Shown here: piece after piece, positions 16,150 to 30,556 of the stretch
Position numbering within the stretch: position 1 is the first letter of the stretch
Layout of the letters: each line of letters begins with the position of its first letter
Source of the DNA: Bugula neritina
Taxonomy: Eukaryota > Bryozoa > Gymnolaemata > Cheilostomatida > Bugulidae
Direction of reading: 5' to 3'
DNA: 64,000 nt
NCBI GenBank assembly: GCA_964035545.1
Contig: OZ037768.1
Span: forward strand, 15,376,175 to 15,440,174
Position numbers and translations under genes: made by a program
Notes under the pieces: model-generated
What the model saw: the letters and a program-made list of their open reading frames with translations, nothing else
What the model was told of the DNA's origin: nothing
The model's database searches: none

Positions 16150-16797
16150 CATACCGAAATGTATGGTAACCTACTGAAATATGTTGCAAACAACTGAGAT
16201 ATACTGCAACACACTGCAACATACTGAAATACACTGTAACATACTGAATTACACTGCAACATACTGCGACATACTGAAGTACAGTGCAACAAAATTAAAC
16301 ATACTGTAACACACTGAAACATACTGCAAAAAACTGAAATATACTGTACCATACTAAAGCATCCTGCAACATACTGAAACATACTTCAACATACCGAAAT
16401 ATTCCTAAAAATCTTGAAAAATAGTGAAATACACTGTAACATACTGAAATACACTGCAACACACTGAAGTATACTGTAATATACAGAAATGTACTGTAAA
16501 ACACATGAATATACTGCAACATTCCGAAATGTACTGCAACACATTGAAATATACTGCAATATACCGAAATGTGCTGTAGCATACTGAAATACACTGCAAA
16601 ACACTGAAATATACTGTAATATACAGAAATTCACTGTAACATACTGAAACATACGTCAACATACTAAAATGTACTGCAACATGCTCAAATATACTGCAAT
16701 ATACTGAAATACACTGTAACAAACTGAATTACACTGCAACATACTGCGACATACTGAAGTCCACTGCACCAAAATTAAACATACTGTAACACACTGA
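15048..16797. repeat. 1,750-bp repeat, copy 1
   Basis: It is repeated at 16,798 onward and, inside the second 5,066-bp unit, near 20,114 and 21,864. The junction at 16,798 joins ACACTGAAAC on the left to the sequence seen at 15,048 on the right. Confidence 0.84.
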
Positions 16798-18340
16798 AAC
16801 ATACTGCAACAAACTGAAATGTACTGCAACATGCTGAAATATACTGCAACATACTGAAATACGCTGTAACATACTGAAATACACTGCAACACATTGGACT
16901 ATACTGCAACATACCGAAATATATGGTAACCTACTGAAATATGTTGCAAACCACTGAAATATACTGCAACATACTGAAATACAGTGTAACATACTGAAAT
17001 ACACTGCAAGACGCTGAAGTATACCGTATTTTACAGAAAGCAATGTAACATACTGAAACATACATCAACATACTGAAATGAACCGCAAAATGCTAAAATA
17101 GACTGCAACATACTGAAATACACTGTAACGTACTGAATCACACTGCAACATACTGCAACATACTGAAATACACTGTAACATACTGAAATATACTGCAACA
17201 TACTGCAACATACTGAAATACACTGTAACATGCTGAAATACACTGCAACATACTGCAACGTACTGAAATACACTGTAAAATATTGAAATACACTGCAACA
17301 CATTGAAATATACTGCAACATACCGAAATATATGGTAACCTACTAAAAATATACTGTAACACATTGAAATATACTGAACATTCTGAAATACACTGCAACA
17401 CAATGAAGTATACTGAAATATACAGAAATCTACCAAAAAATACTGAAATATACTTCAACATACTGAAATATACCTAAAAGCATTGAAACATACTGAAATA
17501 CACTGTAACATACTGAATCACACTGCAACATACTGCAACAAACTGAAATGTACTGCAACATGCTGAAATATACTGCAACATACTGAAATACACTGTAATA
17601 TACTGAATTACACTGCAACATACTGCAACATACTGGAGTGCACTGCAAAAAAATTAAACATACTGTAACACACTGAAACATACTGCAAAATACTGAAATA
17701 CATGGTGACCTACTCAAAATATACTGCAACATACTGAAATATGCTGTAGCATACTGAAATACACTGCAAAACACTAACGTATACCGTGATTTACAGAAAT
17801 GTACTGTAACATACTGAAATATACTTCGACATACTGAAATATACCTAAAAACCTTGAGACATACTGAAATACACTGTAACATACTGAAATACACTGCAAC
17901 ATACCGAAATATATGGTAACCTACTGAAATATGTTGCAAACAACTGAGATATACTGCAACACACTGCAACATACTGAAATACACTGTAACATACTGAATT
18001 ACACTGCAACATACTGCGACATACTGAAGTACAGTGCAACAAAATTAAACATACTGTAACACACTGAAACATACTGCAAAAAACTGAAATATACTGTACC
18101 ATACTAAAGCATCCTGCAACATACTGAAACATACTTCAACATACCGAAATATTCCTAAAAATCTTGAAAAATAGTGAAATACACTGTAACATACTGAAAT
18201 ACACTGCAACACACTGAAGTATACTGTAATATACAGAAATGTACTGTAAAACACATGAATATACTGCAACATTCCGAAATGTACTGCAACACATTGAAAT
18301 ATACTGCAATATACCGAAATGTGCTGTAGCATACTGAAAT
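16798..18340. repeat. 1,750-bp repeat, copy 2 (shortened)
   Basis: It matches 15,048-16,590 and is cut by the 5,066-bp junction, which lies somewhere in 18,290-18,390. The 1,750-bp duplication must therefore be older than the 5,066-bp one, because the larger unit carries the pair in both its copies. Confidence 0.8.
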
Positions 18341-18390
18341 ACACTGCAAAACACTGAAATATACTGTAATATACAGAAATTCACTGTAAC

Positions 18391-21300
18391 GTACTGAAAC
18401 ATACGCAACATACTGAAATGTACTGCAACATGCTCAAATATACTGCAATTTACTGAAATACACTGTAACATACTGAATTACACTGCAACATACTGCGACA
18501 TACTGAAGTGCACTGCATCAAAATTAAACATACTGTAACACACTGAAACATACTGCAAATTACTGAAATATATGGTAACCTACTCAAAATATACTTCAAC
18601 ATACTGAAATATGCTGTAGCATACTGAAATACACTGCAAAACACTGAAGTATACCGTAATTTACAGAAATGTACTGTAACATACTGAAACATACGTCAAC
18701 ATACTGAAATGTACGGCAACATGCTGGAATTGACTGTAACATACTGAATCACACTGCAACATATTGAATTACACTGTAACATACTGAAATATACTGCAAC
18801 ATACTGCAACATACTGAAATACACTGTAACATACTGAAATATACTGCAAAATACTGAAATACACCGTAACAAACTGAATTACACAGCAACATACTGAAAT
18901 ACACTGTAACATACTGAAATACACTGCAACACATTGGAATGCACTGCAACTTACCGAAATATATGGTAACGTATTGAAATATGTTGCAAACCACTGAAAT
19001 ATACTGCAACATACTGCAACATACCAAAATAAATTGCAACACATTGAAATATACTGCAACATACCGAAATATATGGTAACCTACTGAAATACACTGTAAC
19101 ACATTGAATGGGTTTACAGAAATAGACTGCAACATACTGAAATACACTGTAACATATTGAATCACGCTGCAACATACTGCAACATACTGAACTACACTGT
19201 AACATATTGAAATATACTGCAACCTACTGCAACATACTGAAATACACTGTAACATATTGAATCACGCTGCAACATACTGCAACATACTGAACTACACTGT
19301 AACATATTGAAATATACTGCAACCTACTGCAACATACTGAAGTACACTGTAACATACTGAAATACACTGCAACACGCTGAAATATACTGAAATATACAGA
19401 AATCTATTGTAAAACACTGAAATATACTGCAACATACTGAAAGATACTGCAACATACTGCAACATACTGAAATACACTGTAACATACTGAAATACACTGC
19501 AACACATCGAAATATACCGCAACATACCGAATTATATGATAACCTACTGAATTAGACTGTAACACATTGAATCATACTGCAACATACTGAAAAACACTGC
19601 AACACACTGAAGTATAATGTAATATATGGAAATATACTGTAACATACTGTAACATACTGATATACGCTGTAAAATATTGAATTACACTGCAACATATTGA
19701 AATAAACTGCAACATACCGAAATATATTATAACCTACTCAAAATATACTGTAACACATTGAAATATACCGAGCTTTCTGAAATACACTGCAACAAAATGA
19801 AGTATACTGAAATATACAGAAATCTACTGTAAAATACTGAAATATACTTCAACATATTGAATTATACCTAAAAACATTGAAACATACCGAAATACACTGT
19901 AACATACTGAAATACACTGCAACACATTGAAATATACTGCAACATGCCGAAATATATGGTAACCTACTGAAATATACTGTAACACATTGAATTAATTTAC
20001 AGAAATGTACTGTAACATACTGAAACATACGTCAACATACTGAAATGAACTGCAACATGCTGAAATATACTGCAACATACTTAAATACACTGTAACATAC
20101 TGAATCACACTGCAGCATACTGCAACAAACTGAAATGTACTGCAACATGCTGAAATATACTGCAACATACTGAAATACGCTGTAACATACTGAAATACAC
20201 TGCAACACATTGGACTATACTGCAACATACCGAAATATATGGTAACCTACTGAAATATGTTGCAAACCACTGAAATATACTGCAACATACTGAAATACAG
20301 TGTAACATACTGAAATACACTGCAAGACGCTGAAGTATACCGTATTTTACAGAAAGCAATGTAACATACTGAAACATACATCAACATACTGAAATGAACC
20401 GCAAAATGCTAAAATAGACTGCAACATACTGAAATACACTGTAACGTACTGAATCACACTGCAACATACTGCAACATACTGAAATACACTGTAACATACT
20501 GAAATATACTGCAACATACTGCAACATACTGAAATACACTGTAACATGCTGAAATACACTGCAACATACTGCAACGTACTGAAATACACTGTAAAATATT
20601 GAAATACACTGCAACACATTGAAATATACTGCAACATACCGAAATATATGGTAACCTACTAAAAATATACTGTAACACATTGAAATATACTGAACATTCT
20701 GAAATACACTGCAACACAATGAAGTATACTGAAATATACAGAAACCTACCAAAAAATACTGAAATATACTTCAACATACTGAAATATACCTAAAAGCATT
20801 GAAACATACTGAAATACACTGTAACATACTGAATCACACTGCAACATACTGCAACAAACTGAAATGTACTGCAACATGCTGAAATATACTGCAACATACT
20901 GAAATACACTGTAATATACTGAATTACACTGCAACATACTGCAACATACTGGAGTGCACTGCAAAAAAATTAAACATACTGTAACACACTGAAACATACT
21001 GCAAAATACTGAAATACATGGTGACCTACTCAAAATATACTGCAACATACTGAAATATGCTGTAGCATACTGAAATACACTGCAAAACACTAACGTATAC
21101 CGTGATTTACAGAAATGTACTGTAACATACTGAAATATACTTCGACATACTGAAATATACCTAAAAACCTTGAGACATACTGAAATACACTGTAACATAC
21201 TGAAATACACTGCAACATACCGAAATATATGGTAACCTACTGAAATATGTTGCAAACAACTGAGATATACTGCAACACACTGCAACATACTGAAATACAC

Positions 21301-23456
21301 TGTAACATACTGAATTACACTGCAACATACTGCGACATACTGAAGTACAGTGCAACAAAATTAAACATACTGTAACACACTGAAACATACTGCAAAAAAC
21401 TGAAATATACTGTACCATACTAAAGCATCCTGCAACATACTGAAACATACTTCAACATACCGAAATATTCCTAAAAATCTTGAAAAATAGTGAAATACAC
21501 TGTAACATACTGAAATACACTGCAACACACTGAAGTATACTGTAATATACAGAAATGTACTGTAAAACACATGAATATACTGCAACATTCCGAAATGTAC
21601 TGCAACACATTGAAATATACTGCGATATACCGAAATGTGCTGTAGCATACTGAAATACACTGCAAAACACTGAAATATACTGTAATATACAGAAATTCAC
21701 TGTAACATACTGAAACATACGTCAACATACTAAAATGTACTGCAACATGCTCAAATATACTGCAATATACTGAAATACACTGTAACAAACTGAATTACAC
21801 TGCAACATACTGCGACATACTGAAGTCCACTGCACCAAAATTAAACATACTGTAACACACTGAAACATACTGCAACAAACTGAAATGTACTGCAACATGC
21901 TGAAATATACTGCAACATACTGAAATACGCTGTAACATACTGAAATACACTGCAACACATTGGACTATACTGCAACATACCGAAATATATGGTAACCTAC
22001 TGAAATATGTTGCAAACCACTGAAATATACTGCAACATACTGAAATACAGTGTAACATACTGAAATACACTGCAAGTCGCTGAAGTATACCGTATTTTAC
22101 AGAAAGCAATGTAACATACTGAAACATACATCAACATACTGAAATGAACCGCAAAATGCTAAAATAGACTGCAACATACTGAAATACACTGTAACGTACT
22201 GAATCACACTGCAACATACTGCAACATACTGAAATACACTGTAACATACTGAAATATACTGCAACATACTGCAACATACTGAAATACACTGTAACATGCT
22301 GAAATACACTGCAACATACTGCAACGTACTGAAATACACTGTAAAATATTGAAATACACTGCAACACATTGAAATATACTGCAACATACCGAAATATATG
22401 GTAACCTACTAAAAATATACTGTAACACATTGAAATATACTGAACATTCTGAAATACACTGCAACACAATGAAGTATGCTGAAATATACAGAAATCTACC
22501 AAAAAATACTGAAATATACTTCAACATACTGAAATATACCTAAAAGCATTGAAACATACTGAAATACACTGTAACATACTGAATCACACTGCAACATACT
22601 GCAACAAACTGAAATGTACTGCAACATGCTGAAATATACTGCAACATACTGAAATACACTGTAATATACTGAATTACACTGCAACATACTGCAACATACT
22701 GGAGTGCACTGCAAAAAAATTAAACATACTGTAACACACTGAAACATACTGCAAAATACTGAAATACATGGTGACCTACTCAAAATATACTGCAACATAC
22801 TGAAATATGCTGTAGCATACTGAAATACACTGCAAAACACTAACGTATACCGTGATTTACAGAAATGTACTGTAACATACTGAAATATACTTCGACATAC
22901 TGAAATATACCTAAAAACCTTGAGACATACTGAAATACACTGTAACATACTGAAATACACTGCAACATACCGAAATATATGGTAACCTACTGAAATATGT
23001 TGCAAACAACTGAGATATACTGCAACACACTGCAACATACTGAAATACACTGTAACATACTGAATTACACTGCAACATACTGCGACATACTGAAGTACAG
23101 TGCAACAAAATTAAACATACTGTAACACACTGAAACATACTGCAAAAAACTGAAATATACTGTACCATACTAAAGCATCCTGCAACATACTGAAACATAC
23201 TTCAACATACCGAAATATTCCTAAAAATCTTGAAAAATAGTGAAATACACTGTAACATACTGAAATACACTGCAACACACTGAAGTATACTGTAATATAC
23301 AGAAATGTACTGTAAAACACATGAATATACTGCAACATTCCGAAATGTACTGCAACACATTGAAATATACTCCAATATACCGAAATGTGCTGTAGCATAC
23401 TGAAATACACTGCAAAACACTGAAATATACTGTAATATACAGAAATTCACTGTAAC
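18391..23456. repeat. 5,066-bp higher-order unit, copy 2
   Basis: Left of 18,290 the sequence is of the 16,500 type (ACACATGAAT, GTACTGCAAC). By 18,391 it is of the 13,325 type (GTACTGAAAC ATACGCAAC). The unit therefore begins at a junction between these. At 23,457 the sequence continues as it does at 16,641, with ATACGTCAAC, as expected when exactly two copies result from one unequal exchange. Confidence 0.85.
19131..19330. repeat. 100-bp direct duplication
   Basis: Counterpart in the second 5,066-bp unit; the last one in the window. Confidence 0.88.
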
Positions 23457-24380
23457 ATACTGAAACATACGTCAACATACTAAAATGTACTGCAACATGC
23501 TCAAATATACTGCAATATACTGAAATACACTGTAACAAACTGAATTACACTGCAACATACTGCGACATACTGAAGTCCACTGCACCAAAATTAAACATAC
23601 TGTAACACACTGAAACATACTGCAAATTACTGAAATATATGGTAACCTACTCAAAATATACTGCAACATACTGAAATATGCTGTAGCATACTGAAATACA
23701 CTGCAAAACACTGAAGTATACCGTAATTACCAGAAATGTACTGTAACATACTGAAATATACTTAAACATACTGAAATATACCTAAAATCATTGAAACATA
23801 CTGAAATACACTGTAACATACTGAAATACACTGCAACACATTGGACTATACTGCAACATACCGAATTATATGGTAACCTACTGAAATATGTTGCAAACTA
23901 CTGAAATATACTGCAACATACTGAAATACAGTGTAACATACTGAAATACACTGCAAGACGCTGAAGTATACCGTATTTTACAGAAAGTAATGTAACATAC
24001 TGAAACATACATCAACATACTGAAATGAACCGCAAAATGCTAAAATAGACTGCAACATACTGAAATACACTGTAACGTACTGAATCACACTGCAGCATAC
24101 TGCAACATACTGAAATACACTGTAACATACTGAAATATACTGCAACATACTGCAACATACTGAAATAAACTGTAACATGCTGAAATACACTGCAACATAC
24201 TGCAACGTACTGAAATACACTGTAAAATATTGAAATACACTGCAACACATTGAAATATACTGCAACATACCGAAATATATGGTAACCTACTACAAATATA
24301 CTGTAACACAATGAAATATACCGAACATTCTGAAATACACTGCAACACAATGAAGTATACAGAAATATACAGAAATCTAC
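23457..24380. repeat. block shared with 2,071-2,994
   Basis: The match to 2,071-2,994 runs at an offset of 21,386, with few differences. The most similar block at the far side of the first 24 kb is thus the second 1,901-bp copy. After 24,380 the sequence follows the 1,094-type continuation for about 80 bases and then the 3.27-kb family begins. Confidence 0.8.
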
Positions 24381-24469
24381 CAAAAAATACTGAAATATAC
24401 TTCAACATACTGAAATATACCTAAAAGCATTGAAACATACTGAAATACACTGTAACATACTGAAATACA

Positions 24470-25740
24470 TTGCAACACATTGGAATATGCTGCAACATAC
24501 CGAAATATATGGTAACCTACTGAAATATACTGTACCATACTGAAATATACTGCGAAATACTGAAATACACCGTAACAAACTGAATTACACTGCAACATAC
24601 TGAAATACACTGTAACATATTGAAATAGACTTCAACACATTGAAATATACTGAAACATACGGAAATGTATGGTAACCTACTGAAAGATGTTGCAAACCAC
24701 TGAAACATACTGCAACATCCTGAAACAAAATGAGATATACTATAACACACTCAAACATACTGCAAAATACTGAAATACACCGTAGCATACTGAAATATAC
24801 TGCAACATACTGCAACATACTGAAATACACTGTAAAATATTGAAATACACTGCAACACATTGAAATATACTGCAACATACCGAAATATATGGTAACCTAC
24901 TCAAAATATACTGTAACACATTGAAATATACCGAACATTCTGAAACACACTGCAACACAATGAAGTATACTGAAATATACAGAAATCTACTGTAAAATAC
25001 TGAAATATACTTCAACATACTGAAATGTTCTGCGACATACTGAAGTACAGTGCAACAAAATTAAACACACTGTAACACACTGAAACATACTGCAAAATAC
25101 CTAAATATACTGTAACATACTAAAGCATCCTGCAACATACTGAAACATAGTTCAACATACTGAAATGTACCTAAAAATATTGAAACATAGTGAAATACAC
25201 TGTAACATACTGAAATACACTGCAACACATAGGACTATACTGCAACATACCGAAATATATGGTAACCTACTGAAAAATGTTGCAAAGTACTGAAATATAC
25301 TGCAACATACTGCAAGATACTGAAATACACTGCTACACATTGAATTATACTGCAACATAACGAAATATATGGTAACCTACTGAAATATATTTTAACACAT
25401 CGAGTGAATTCACAGAAACGTACTGTAACATACTGAAACATACGTCAACACACTGAAATGTACTGTAACATACTGAAATATACGTCAACATACTGAAATC
25501 TACTGCAACTTGCTGAAATATACTGCAACATACTGAAATACAGTGTAACATACTGAAATACACTGCAAGACACTGAAGTATACCGTAATTTACAGAAATG
25601 TACTGTAACATACTGAAACATACGTCAACATACTGAATTGTACTGCAACATGCTGAAATATACTGCAACATACTGTAACACACTGAAACATGCTGCAAAA
25701 TACTGAAATACATGGTGACCTACTCAAAATATACTGCAAC
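24470..25740. repeat. internally deleted relative of the 3.27-kb unit
   Basis: Up to 25,228 it matches 27,350-28,112 at an offset of 2,884. From 25,228 it matches 29,272 onward at an offset of 4,044. It therefore lacks 1,160 bases present in the full unit, exactly 116 decamers. A further loss of about 80 bases lies near 25,672. Confidence 0.78.
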
Positions 25741-25959
25741 ATACTGAAATATGCTGTAGCATACTGAAATACACTGCAAAACACTGAAGTATACCGTAAT
25801 TAACAGAAATGTACTGTAACATACTGAAATATACTTAAACATACTGAAATATACCTAAAATCATTGAAACATACTGAAATACACTGTAACATACTGAAAT
25901 ACACTGCAACACATTGGACTATACTGCAACATACCGAAATATATGGTAACCTACTCAAA

Positions 25960-26700
25960 ATATACTGTAACACATTGAAATATACCGAGCACTCTGAAAC
26001 ACACTGCAACACAATGAAGTATACTGAAATATACAGAAATCTACTGTAATATACAGAAATATACTGTAACATACTGCAACATACTGAAATACACTGTAAC
26101 ATACTGATTCACACTGCAACGTACTGCAACATACTGAAATGTACTGTAACATGCTGAGAAATACTGCAACATACTGAAATACGCTGTAACATACTGAATT
26201 ACAGTGTAACATACCGAATTACACTGCAACATACTGCGACATACTGAAGTACTGTGCAACAAAATTAAACATACTGTAACACACTGAAACATACTGCAAA
26301 AAACTGAAATATACTGTACCATACTAAAGCATCCCGCAACATACTGAAACATACATCAACATACCGAAATATACCTAAAAATATTGAAACATAGTGAAAT
26401 ACACTGTAACATACTGAAATACACTGCAACACACTGAAGTATACTGTAATCTACAGAAATGTACTGTAAAATACTGAAATATACTGCAACATTCCGAAAT
26501 ATACTGCAACACATTGAAATATACTGCAATATACCGAAATGTGCTGTAGCATACTGAAATACACTGCAAAACACTGAAATATACTGTAATATACAGAAAT
26601 TCACTGTAACATACTGAAACATACGCAACATACTAAAATGTACTGCAACATGCTCAAATATACTGCAATATACTGAAAAACACTGTAACAAACTGAATTA
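25960..26700. repeat. first-zone block within the second zone
   Basis: The stretch matches 12,674-13,414 at an offset of 13,286, and the equivalent parts of the 2,925-bp units. It shows that the two zones share blocks and are not independent arrays. Confidence 0.75.
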
Positions 26701-27280
26701 CACTGCAACATACTGCGACATACTGAAGTCCACTGCACCAAAATTAAACATACTGTAACACAATGAAACATACTGCAAATTACTGAAATATATGGTAACC
26801 TACTCAAAATATACTGCAACATACTGAAATATGCTGTAGCATACTGAAATACACTGCAAAACACTGAAGTATACCGTAATTAACAAAAATGTACTGTAAC
26901 ATACTGAAATATATTTAAACATACTGAAATATACCTAAAATCATTGAAACATACTGAAATACACTGTAACATACTGAAATACACTGCAACACATTAGACT
27001 ATGCTGCAACATACCGAAATATATGGTAACCTACTGAAATATGTTGCAAACTACTGAAATATACTGCAACAAACTGAAATACACTGTAACATACTGAAAT
27101 ACACTGCAACACATTGGACTATACTGCAAGATACCGAAATATATGGTAACCTACTGAAATATGTTGCAAACTACTGAAATATACTGCAACATACTGAAAT
27201 ACAGTGTAACATACTGAATTACGCAGCAACATACTGAAATACACTGTAACATATTGAAATAGACTGCAACATACTGCAAC

Positions 27281-30200
27281 ATACTGAAATACACTGCAAC
27301 ACATTGAAATATACTGCAACATACCGAAATATATGGTAACCAACTGAAATATACTGTAACATACTGAAATATACTGCAAAATACTGAAATACACCGTAAC
27401 AAACTGAATTACGCAGCAACATACTGAAATACACTGTAACATATTGAAATAGACTGCAACACATTGAAATATACTGAAACATACTGAAATGTATGGTAAC
27501 CTACTGAAAAAAGTTGCAAACCACTGAAACATACTGCAACATCCTGAAACAAAATGAGATATACTATAACACACTCAAACATACTGCAAAATACTGAAAT
27601 ACACCGTAGCATACTGAAATATACTGCAACATACTGCAACATACTGAAATACACTGTAACATGCTGAAATAAACCGCAACATAATGCAACATACTGCAAC
27701 ATACTGAAATACACTGTAAAATATTGAAATACACTGCAACACATTGAAATATACTGCAACATACCGAAATATATGGTAACCTACTCAAAACATACTGTAA
27801 CACATTGAAATATACCGAACATTCTGAAACACACTGCAACACAATGAAGTATACTGAAATATACAGAAATCTACTGTAAAATACTGAAATATACTTCAAC
27901 ATACTGAAATGTTCTGCGACATACTGAAGTACAGTGCAACAAAATTAAACACACTGTAACACACTGAAACATACTGCAAAATACCTAAATATACTGTAAC
28001 ATACTAAAGCATCCTGCAACATACTGAAACATACTTCAACACACTGAAATAGACCTAAAAATATTGAAACATAGTGAAATACACTGTAACATACTGAAAT
28101 ACACTGCAACACACTGAAGTATACTGTAATATACAGAAATGTACTGTAAAATACTGAAATATACTGCAACATACCGAAATATACTGCAACACATTGAAAT
28201 ATACTGCAACATACCGAAATATGCTGTAGCATACCGAAATAGGTTGCAACACACTGAAATATACCGTAATATACAGAATTTTACTGTAACATACTGAAAC
28301 ATACGTCAACATACTGAAATGTATTGCAACATGCTGAAATATACTGCAACATACTGAAATACACCGTGACTAACTGAATTACACTGCAACATATTGAAAT
28401 ACACTGCAACATATTGAAATAGACTGCAACACATTGAAATTTACTGCAACATACCGAAATATACTGCAAGATACTGCAACATACTGAAATACATTGTAAG
28501 ATGCTGAAATACACTGCAACATACTGCAACATACTGAAATGTACTGCAACATGCTGAAATGTACTGTAACACGCTGAAAGAAACTACAAAATACTAAAAT
28601 AAACTGCAACATACTGAAATAAAATCCAAACTACTGAAATATACTGAAACACTCAAAAAATTATTGCAATTGTCCAACATAGTGAACTATACTGCAAAAA
28701 CACTGAAATATACTGCAACATACTGAAGTATGCTGTATCATACTGAAATACAATGCAAAACATTGAAGTATACAGTAATTTACAGAAATGTACTGTAACA
28801 TACTGAAACCTACGTCAATATACTGAAATGTACTGCAACATGCTGAAATATACTGCAACATACTGAAATAAACTGTAACATACTGAATCACACTGCAACA
28901 TACTGCAACAAACTGAAATGTACTGCAACATGCTGAAATATACTGCGACATACTGAAATACACTGTAACATACTGAATTACACTGCAACATACTGCGACA
29001 TACTGACGTGCACTGCTTCAAAATTAAACATACTGTAACACACTGAAACATAGTGCAAATTACTGAAATATATGGTAACCTACTCAAAATATACTGCAAC
29101 ATACTGAAATATGCTGTAGCATACTGAAATACACTGCAAAACACTGAAGTATACCGTAATTTACAGAAATGTACTGTAACATACTGAAATATACTTCAAC
29201 ATACTGAACTATACCTAAAAACATTGAAACATGCTGAAATACACCGTAACATACTGAAATACACTGCAACACATAGGACTATACTGCAACATACCGAAAT
29301 ATATGGTAACCTACTGAAATATGTTGCAAACTACTGAAATATACTGCAACATACTGCAAGATACTGAAATACACTGCTACACATTGAATTATACTGCAAC
29401 ATACCGAAATATATGGTAACCTACTGAAATATATTTTAACACATCGAGTGAATTTACAGAAACGCACTGTAACATACTGAAACATACGTCAACACACTGA
29501 AATGTACTGTAACATACTGAAACATACGTCAACATACTGAAATCTACTGCAACTTGCTGAAATATACTGCAACATACTGAAATACAGTGTAACATACTGA
29601 AATACACTGCAAGACACTGAAGTATACCGTAATTTACAGAAATGTACTGTAACATACTGAAACATACGTCAACATACTGAATTGTACTGCAACATGCTGA
29701 AATATACTGCAACATACTGAAATAGACTGTAACATACTGAATTACACTGCAACATACTGCAACATACTGGAGTGCACTGCAAAAAAATTAAACATACTGT
29801 AACACACTAAAACATACTGCAAAATACGGAAATACATGGTGACCTACTCAAAATATACTGCAACATACTGAAATATGCTGTAGCATACTGAAATACACTG
29901 CAAAACACTAAAGTATACCGTAATTTACAGAAATGTACTGTAACATACTGAAATATACTTCAACATACTGAAATATACCTAAAAACCTTGAGACATACTG
30001 AAATACACTGTAACATACTGAAATACACTGCAACACATTGGGCTGTACTGCAACATACCGAAATATATGGTAACCTACTGAAATATGTTGCAAACAACTG
30101 AGATATACTGCAACATACTGCAACATACTGAAATACACTGCTACACATTGAAATATACTGAAATGTACTGTAACATGCTGAAATATACTGCAACATACTG

Positions 30201-30556
30201 AATTACACTGTAACATACTGAATTACACTGCAACATACTGCGACATACTGAAGTACAGTGCAACAAAATTAAACATACTGTAACACACTGAAACATACTG
30301 CAAAAAACTGAAATATACTGTACCATACTAAAGCATCCTGCAACATACTGAAACATACTTCAACATACCGAAATATACCTAAAAATATTGAAACATAGTG
30401 AAATACACTGTAACATACTGAAATACACTGCAACACACTGAAGTATACTGTAATATACAGAAATGTACTGTATAATACTGAAATATACTGCAACATTCCG
30501 AAATATACTGCAACACATTGAAATATACTGCAATATACCGAAATGTGCTGTAGCAT
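27281..30556. repeat. 3.27-kb higher-order unit, full copy
   Basis: It is repeated at 30,557-33,735. It contains one diverged 50-bp box (28,650-28,700). The offset to the next copy falls from about 3,274 to 3,254, 3,244 and finally 3,194 along the unit, through losses of 20, 10 and 50 bases in the second copy. Confidence 0.85.
28650..28700. repeat. diverged 50-bp box, variant 1
   Basis: Leftmost example. It has TTGCAATTGTCCAA where the right-hand boxes have TTGCAACTGTGCAA, and CACTCAAAAAA at its start. Confidence 0.75.

Larger units (their letters stand above)
13325..18390. repeat. 5,066-bp higher-order unit, copy 1
   Basis: This unit contains the 1,750-bp pair and is repeated as a whole at 18,391-23,456. 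The exact left edge is uncertain by about 100 bases because both candidate parents read the same there. Confidence 0.85.
24381..27280. repeat. mosaic segment between the first two zones
   Basis: This is decamer satellite throughout. It combines a shortened relative of the 3.27-kb unit (24,470-25,740), a block of the first-zone type (25,960-26,700), and a stretch near 26,701-27,050 that follows 2,150-2,500. No unique DNA marks the joins. Confidence 0.75.

Noticed and set aside
25864-26049. Plus-strand open frames here and at 33,657-33,854, 38,511-38,705 and 42,684-42,878
   Set aside because: The consensus has TGA every 60 bases in each plus frame. These short frames (61-65 codons) appear only where several TGA steps are lost by chance. 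They show the same decamer-derived residue pattern.
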